Positions 60,718-64,000 of a DNA stretch of 64,000 bases are shown one piece after another. The stretch spans positions 310,001 through 374,000 of the forward strand of contig NZ_JACVAI010000006.1 of assembly GCF_014851765.1 (NCBI RefSeq), read 5' to 3'. Source of the DNA: Pseudomonas sp. PDM04. GTDB taxonomy: Bacteria > Pseudomonadota > Gammaproteobacteria > Pseudomonadales > Pseudomonadaceae. Each line of letters opens with the position of its first letter. Position 1 is the first letter of the stretch. The translations under genes were made by a program, and so were the position numbers. A model generated the notes under the pieces. That model searched no databases. It was not told where the DNA came from and worked only from the letters and a program-made list of their open reading frames with translations.

Positions 60718-63348
60718 TCAACCCAAAACCCTGGCCAAAAACGGCGCCGTCCGACTCTTCCTGCTGCCCGCCACCTTCTGCGGCGTCCCGGCCACCACGA
60801 TCTTCCCGCCCCGGTCTCCGGCTCCCGGTCCGATGTCGATCACCCAGTCACTCTGCGCTACCACGCGCATTTCGTGCTCGACCACAATCACTGTGTGCCC
60901 CGCCGCCACCAGATGGTTCAGTTGCTCCAGCAAGCGGTCCACATCCCGCGGATGCAGCCCGGTGGTGGGCTCGTCGAGCACATACAGCGTGGCCCCGCGT
61001 TGATTGCGCTGCAGTTCGGTGGCCAGCTTGATGCGCTGGGCTTCACCGCCGGAGAGTTCGGTCGCCGGTTGGCCAAGCCGCAGATACCCCAGGCCGATGT
61101 CGCGCAGCACTTCCAGCGAACGCCGGATGCCGGCTTGCTCGCTGAACACCTCGACCGCCTGGTCCACGGTCAACTGCAACACCTGGGCGATGTTCAGGCC
61201 CTGCCGGGTAATCGCCAGGGTCTCGGGGTTGTAGCGTGCGCCGTGGCACGTCGGGCAAGGTGCGTAGACGCTGGGCATGAACAGCAACTCGACGCTGACA
61301 AAGCCTTCGCCTTCGCAGGTCGCGCAACGGCCCTTGGCCACGTTGAAGGAGAACTGGCCGGCGTCGTAACCCGCGGCCTGCGCCTCGGCCGTGGCCGCGT
61401 AGAGCTTGCGCACGTTGTCGAACAGCCCGGTGTAGGTCGCCAGGTTCGAGCGTGGCGTACGGCCGATGGGTTTCTGGTCAACCTGCACCAGGCGCTTGAT
61501 CGACTCCAGCCCGGCGCTGACCTGGCCACCACTGGCCTGCGGCGCATCATCCTCCAGGCTCAACTCGGTCGCTTCGCCCTCCGCCACCCCGCGCCCGAAA
61601 TGCGCGCCCACCAACTCCAGCAGCGCCTGACTGACCAGGCTGGACTTTCCGGAGCCCGAGACACCGGTGACGGCAGTGAAGCAACCCAACGGGAACTCGA
61701 CGCTCAGGTTATCCAGGTTGTTGCGGGTGATGCCCTCCAGTCGCAGCCAGTCCGTCGGCTTGCGCCGGGTGGACGTTTGACTGACCTGATCGGCGAACAG
61801 GTAGGCTCGTGTCTGCGAATTCTCCACGCCAGCCAGGCCCTGGGGCGGCCCGCTGTACAGCACTTGCCCGCCGTGCTCGCCGGCGGCCGGGCCGACATCG
61901 ATCAGCCAATCGGCCCGGCGCATGGTTTCCAGGTCGTGTTCGACCACGAACACCGTGTTGCCCGCGGCTTTCAAACCTTGCAGGGCGTCGAACAGCGCTT
62001 CGCCATCTGCCGGGTGCAGGCCGGCCGAGGGCTCATCGAGCACGTAGATCACCCCGAACAACTGCGACCCCAGTTGCGTCGCCAGGCGCAGGCGCTGCAA
62101 CTCGCCGGATGACAGGGTCGGCGTGCTGCGCTCCAGCGCCAGGTAACCGAGCCCCAGGTCGGTCAGGATGCTGACCCGTTCCAAAAGATCCTGGGCGATG
62201 CGTTGCGCGGCCAGGCGTTTTTCCACCGACAGGTTCGGCGTGTGGCGCACGTCCGGGGCATTGGCGTGGGCGCTGGCGCCATGGGCCGCGCGGTCCTCCC
62301 GGGCTTGGCGAGTCTGTTCATGGGTCATGACGGCGCCGGCTTCATCGGCCTGTTCGAGGTAGCTGTGCGCGGCGACCGGCTTCAGGACTTCGGCCACTTG
62401 CAGCAACGGCATCTGCGACAACTCGCCGATGTCGTAGCCGGCGAACGTCACCGACAGCGCCTCGCGCTTGAGTCGTTTGCCGGCGCACAGCGGGCACGGG
62501 CTGCCGATCATGAATTGCGAGACGCGTTTCTTCATCAACGCACTTTGGGAATGGCTGAACGTGTGCAGAATGTAGCGCCGGGCGCCGGTGAAGGTGCCCT
62601 GGTAACTCGGCTCCATCTTGCGCTTGAGGGCGACGCGGGTTTCTTCGGGGGTGAGCCCGGCGTACACCGGAACGGTCGGGGTTTCCTCGGTGAAGAGGAT
62701 CCAGTCGCGCTGCTTCTTCGGCAGGTCGCGCCAGGGTTTATCGACGTCATAACCCAGAGTCACGAGGATGTCGCGCAGGTTCTGGCCCTGCCACGCCATG
62801 GGCCAGGAGGCGACGGCGCGCTGGCGGATGGTCAGGCTCGGGTCCGGGACCATGAGCGCTTCGGTGACTTCATACACCCGCCCCAATCCATGGCATTCAG
62901 GGCACGCGCCCTGGGGCGTGTTTGGCGAAAAGTCCTCGGCGTACAGCATCGGCTGACCCGCCGGATAACTGCCGGCGCGGGAATACAGCATGCGGATCAG
63001 GCTCGACAAGGTGGTCACGCTGCCCACTGAGGACCGCGTGCTGGGCGTGCCACGCTGCTGTTGCAAAGCCACTGCCGGTGGCAGGCCTTCGATGGAATCG
63101 ACGTCCGGCACCCCGACCTGATCGATCAGGCGCCGCGCATACGGGGCCACGGATTCGAAATAGCGTCGCTGCGCTTCGGCATACAGGGTCGAAAACGCCA
63201 GTGACGACTTGCCCGAACCGGACACGCCGGTAAACACCACCAGGGCATCGCGGGGGATGTCGACGTCGACGTTCTTGAGGTTGTGCTCACGGGCCCCGCG
63301 CACTCTGACCATGCCTGAGGGAGGATTGGAGGTGCGTTTGGAGGTCAT
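60718..63348 (-). CDS. UvrA-like ABC ATPase lacking the UvrB-binding region (UvrA2 type)
   Basis: An 876-residue UvrA-family protein with two ABC modules: Walker A GVSGSGKSSLAF and GVSGSGKSSLVS, signatures LSSGELQRLRLATQLGSQL and LSGGEAQRIKLATEL, and Zn-finger pairs CPECHG, CPLCAGKRLK, CATCEG and CPTCHG. Compared with E. coli UvrA (940 residues), the segment after SLIRMLYSRAG goes directly to the first Zn finger, so the roughly 115-residue UvrB-interaction domain is missing. Such UvrA2 paralogues are linked to antibiotic or DNA-damage tolerance and do not replace UvrA. Transcribed alone. Confidence 0.88.
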   Translation of the reverse strand: MTSKRTSNPPSGMVRVRGAREHNLKNVDVDIPRDALVVFTGVSGSGKSSLAFSTLYAEAQRRYFESVAPYARRLIDQVGVPDVDSIEGLPPAVALQQQRGTPSTRSSVGSVTTLSSLIRMLYSRAGSYPAGQPMLYAEDFSPNTPQGACPECHGLGRVYEVTEALMVPDPSLTIRQRAVASWPMAWQGQNLRDILVTLGYDVDKPWRDLPKKQRDWILFTEETPTVPVYAGLTPEETRVALKRKMEPSYQGTFTGARRYILHTFSHSQSALMKKRVSQFMIGSPCPLCAGKRLKREALSVTFAGYDIGELSQMPLLQVAEVLKPVAAHSYLEQADEAGAVMTHEQTRQAREDRAAHGASAHANAPDVRHTPNLSVEKRLAAQRIAQDLLERVSILTDLGLGYLALERSTPTLSSGELQRLRLATQLGSQLFGVIYVLDEPSAGLHPADGEALFDALQGLKAAGNTVFVVEHDLETMRRADWLIDVGPAAGEHGGQVLYSGPPQGLAGVENSQTRAYLFADQVSQTSTRRKPTDWLRLEGITRNNLDNLSVEFPLGCFTAVTGVSGSGKSSLVSQALLELVGAHFGRGVAEGEATELSLEDDAPQASGGQVSAGLESIKRLVQVDQKPIGRTPRSNLATYTGLFDNVRKLYAATAEAQAAGYDAGQFSFNVAKGRCATCEGEGFVSVELLFMPSVYAPCPTCHGARYNPETLAITRQGLNIAQVLQLTVDQAVEVFSEQAGIRRSLEVLRDIGLGYLRLGQPATELSGGEAQRIKLATELQRNQRGATLYVLDEPTTGLHPRDVDRLLEQLNHLVAAGHTVIVVEHEMRVVAQSDWVIDIGPGAGDRGGKIVVAGTPQKVAGSRKSRTAPFLARVLG

Positions 63349-63410
63349 TGTGCGGCCTTGATTGAATTGAAGAAAACTCTGATACCCCGCTCCCCCATTT
63401 TCAGTTGTGT

Positions 63411-64000
63411 TCAGCCATTGAGCACGGTCCGGACCATCCGGGTGAGTGCTTCGGGGCGGTAGGGTTTGCTCAGCAGGAACGTGTCGGGACTCAGTTGATG
63501 GTTGCGCGAGATCATGTCACGGGTGTGGCCGGAGGTGAACAGCACCGCCACCGGAGGCGTCTGGACCTTGGCCCAGGCGGCCAGGTCCGTGCTCTTGATC
63601 AGGCCGGGCATGACCACGTCGGTGAAAATCAGCTGGACCGCCACACCCTCCAGCAGCATCTGCATGGCAGCATCGGCGTTGGCGGCCGTCAGGACCTGGT
63701 AGCCTTCCTCGGTCAGCAGTTCCACCACCGACGTGCGCACGGCCTCATTGTCCTCGACCACCAGGATCGTTTCATGACCACCGTGATGCTGGGTGTCATG
63801 GGCGTCCGTCTCACTGGGCAAGGTCCGCCGGCTTCGCGGGAAGTACAGGTGCACCCGGGTGCCCTCGCCTTCGACACTCGCCATCTCGATGTGACCACCG
63901 CTCTGCTTGACGAAGCCGAAGACCATGCTCAGGCCCAGCCCCGTGCCCTTGCCATCGGCCTTGGTGGTGAAAAACGGCTCGAAGGCCTGGGCCAACACCT
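63411..64000 (-). CDS. Hybrid histidine kinase, C-terminal part (runs off the window)
   Basis: The last 195 or so residues of a kinase-receiver hybrid. The HATPase end (FEPFFTTKADGKGTGLGLSMVFGFVKQSGGH) is followed by a receiver with its phospho-accepting Asp in LIFTDVVMPG, a conserved Thr/Ser in LFTSGHT and Lys in LSKPYRPEAL. The 5' part lies beyond base 64000. It is the fourth kinase of this type in the window. The uvrA-like gene follows 62 bases downstream on the same strand. Confidence 0.85.
   Translation of the reverse strand, partial: VLAQAFEPFFTTKADGKGTGLGLSMVFGFVKQSGGHIEMASVEGEGTRVHLYFPRSRRTLPSETDAHDTQHHGGHETILVVEDNEAVRTSVVELLTEEGYQVLTAANADAAMQMLLEGVAVQLIFTDVVMPGLIKSTDLAAWAKVQTPPVAVLFTSGHTRDMISRNHQLSPDTFLLSKPYRPEALTRMVRTVLNG

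Overview
The window is a 64 kb piece of a high-GC gammaproteobacterial chromosome, almost certainly a Pseudomonas of the fluorescens group. The main reasons are the repeated short palindromes of the GTGGGAGCGAGC-TTGCTCGCGAT type (Pseudomonas REP elements) between genes, a c-type-haem fatty acid cis/trans isomerase, aerobic B12 synthesis with CobN, and a glucosaminate-type catabolic cluster. No phage, transposase, tRNA, rRNA or CRISPR array was seen. It is a core/accessory mosaic of metabolic, envelope and signalling genes.

Layout. 1-3.6 kb: end of an outer-membrane efflux lipoprotein facing a reverse-strand HlyD / DUF1656 / FUSC efflux operon (AaeAXB type). 3.7-7.9 kb: a solitary PilT/PilU ATPase, a hybrid histidine kinase and a one-domain parvulin. 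7.85-14.7 kb: an eight-gene reverse-strand set (family-3 binding protein, two permeases, ATPase, RidA, IclR regulator, fold-III PLP dehydratase, 2-keto-3-deoxygluconate kinase) that fits D-glucosaminate uptake and conversion to KDPG. 15-21.3 kb: TerC/CBS protein, a LysR regulator divergent from an MFS exporter, and PoxB. 21.4-31.1 kb: a cobalamin block. One B12 riboswitch faces left over cobW-cobN-chlI/VWA, and a second faces right over cbtB-cbtA-cobE-cobM. 31.1-43.4 kb: NfuA, an acyltransferase, Cti, B12-dependent MetH, DUF2970, a sugar-type periplasmic protein, and siroheme sulfite reductase with its DUF934 partner. 43.4-53.3 kb: a 1316-residue leucine-rich-repeat toxin-like protein, SohB, a histidine phosphatase, an SCP2 protein, a LysR regulator, a hydroxylase-SRPBCC fusion and a six-bladed-propeller lactonase-like protein. 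53.3-60.6 kb: small stress-type proteins, then a six-gene stressosome-like operon (rsbR, rsbS, rsbT, ATPase-PP2C phosphatase, histidine kinase, hybrid kinase). 60.7-64 kb: a UvrA paralogue without the UvrB-binding region, and the C-terminal half of another hybrid kinase running off the window.

Most notable points. (1) The cobaltochelatase AAA+ gene ends in an A-AAA-AAG slippery heptamer next to a TAG stop. A perfect 11-bp stem-loop begins five bases downstream, and the VWA domain lies in the -1 frame with no ATG or GTG of its own. This is a textbook programmed -1 frameshift giving two subunits from one gene. (2) A REP doublet sits in frame inside cobN and would add about 32 residues. (3) The stressosome operon has no sigma factor and appears wired into two-component signalling. 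(4) The glucosaminate cluster joins transport, deamination, enamine clearance and KDG phosphorylation. Cobalt import (CbtAB), chelation (CobN-ChlI/D), ring methylation (CobM) and a B12 consumer (MetH) occur within 20 kb.
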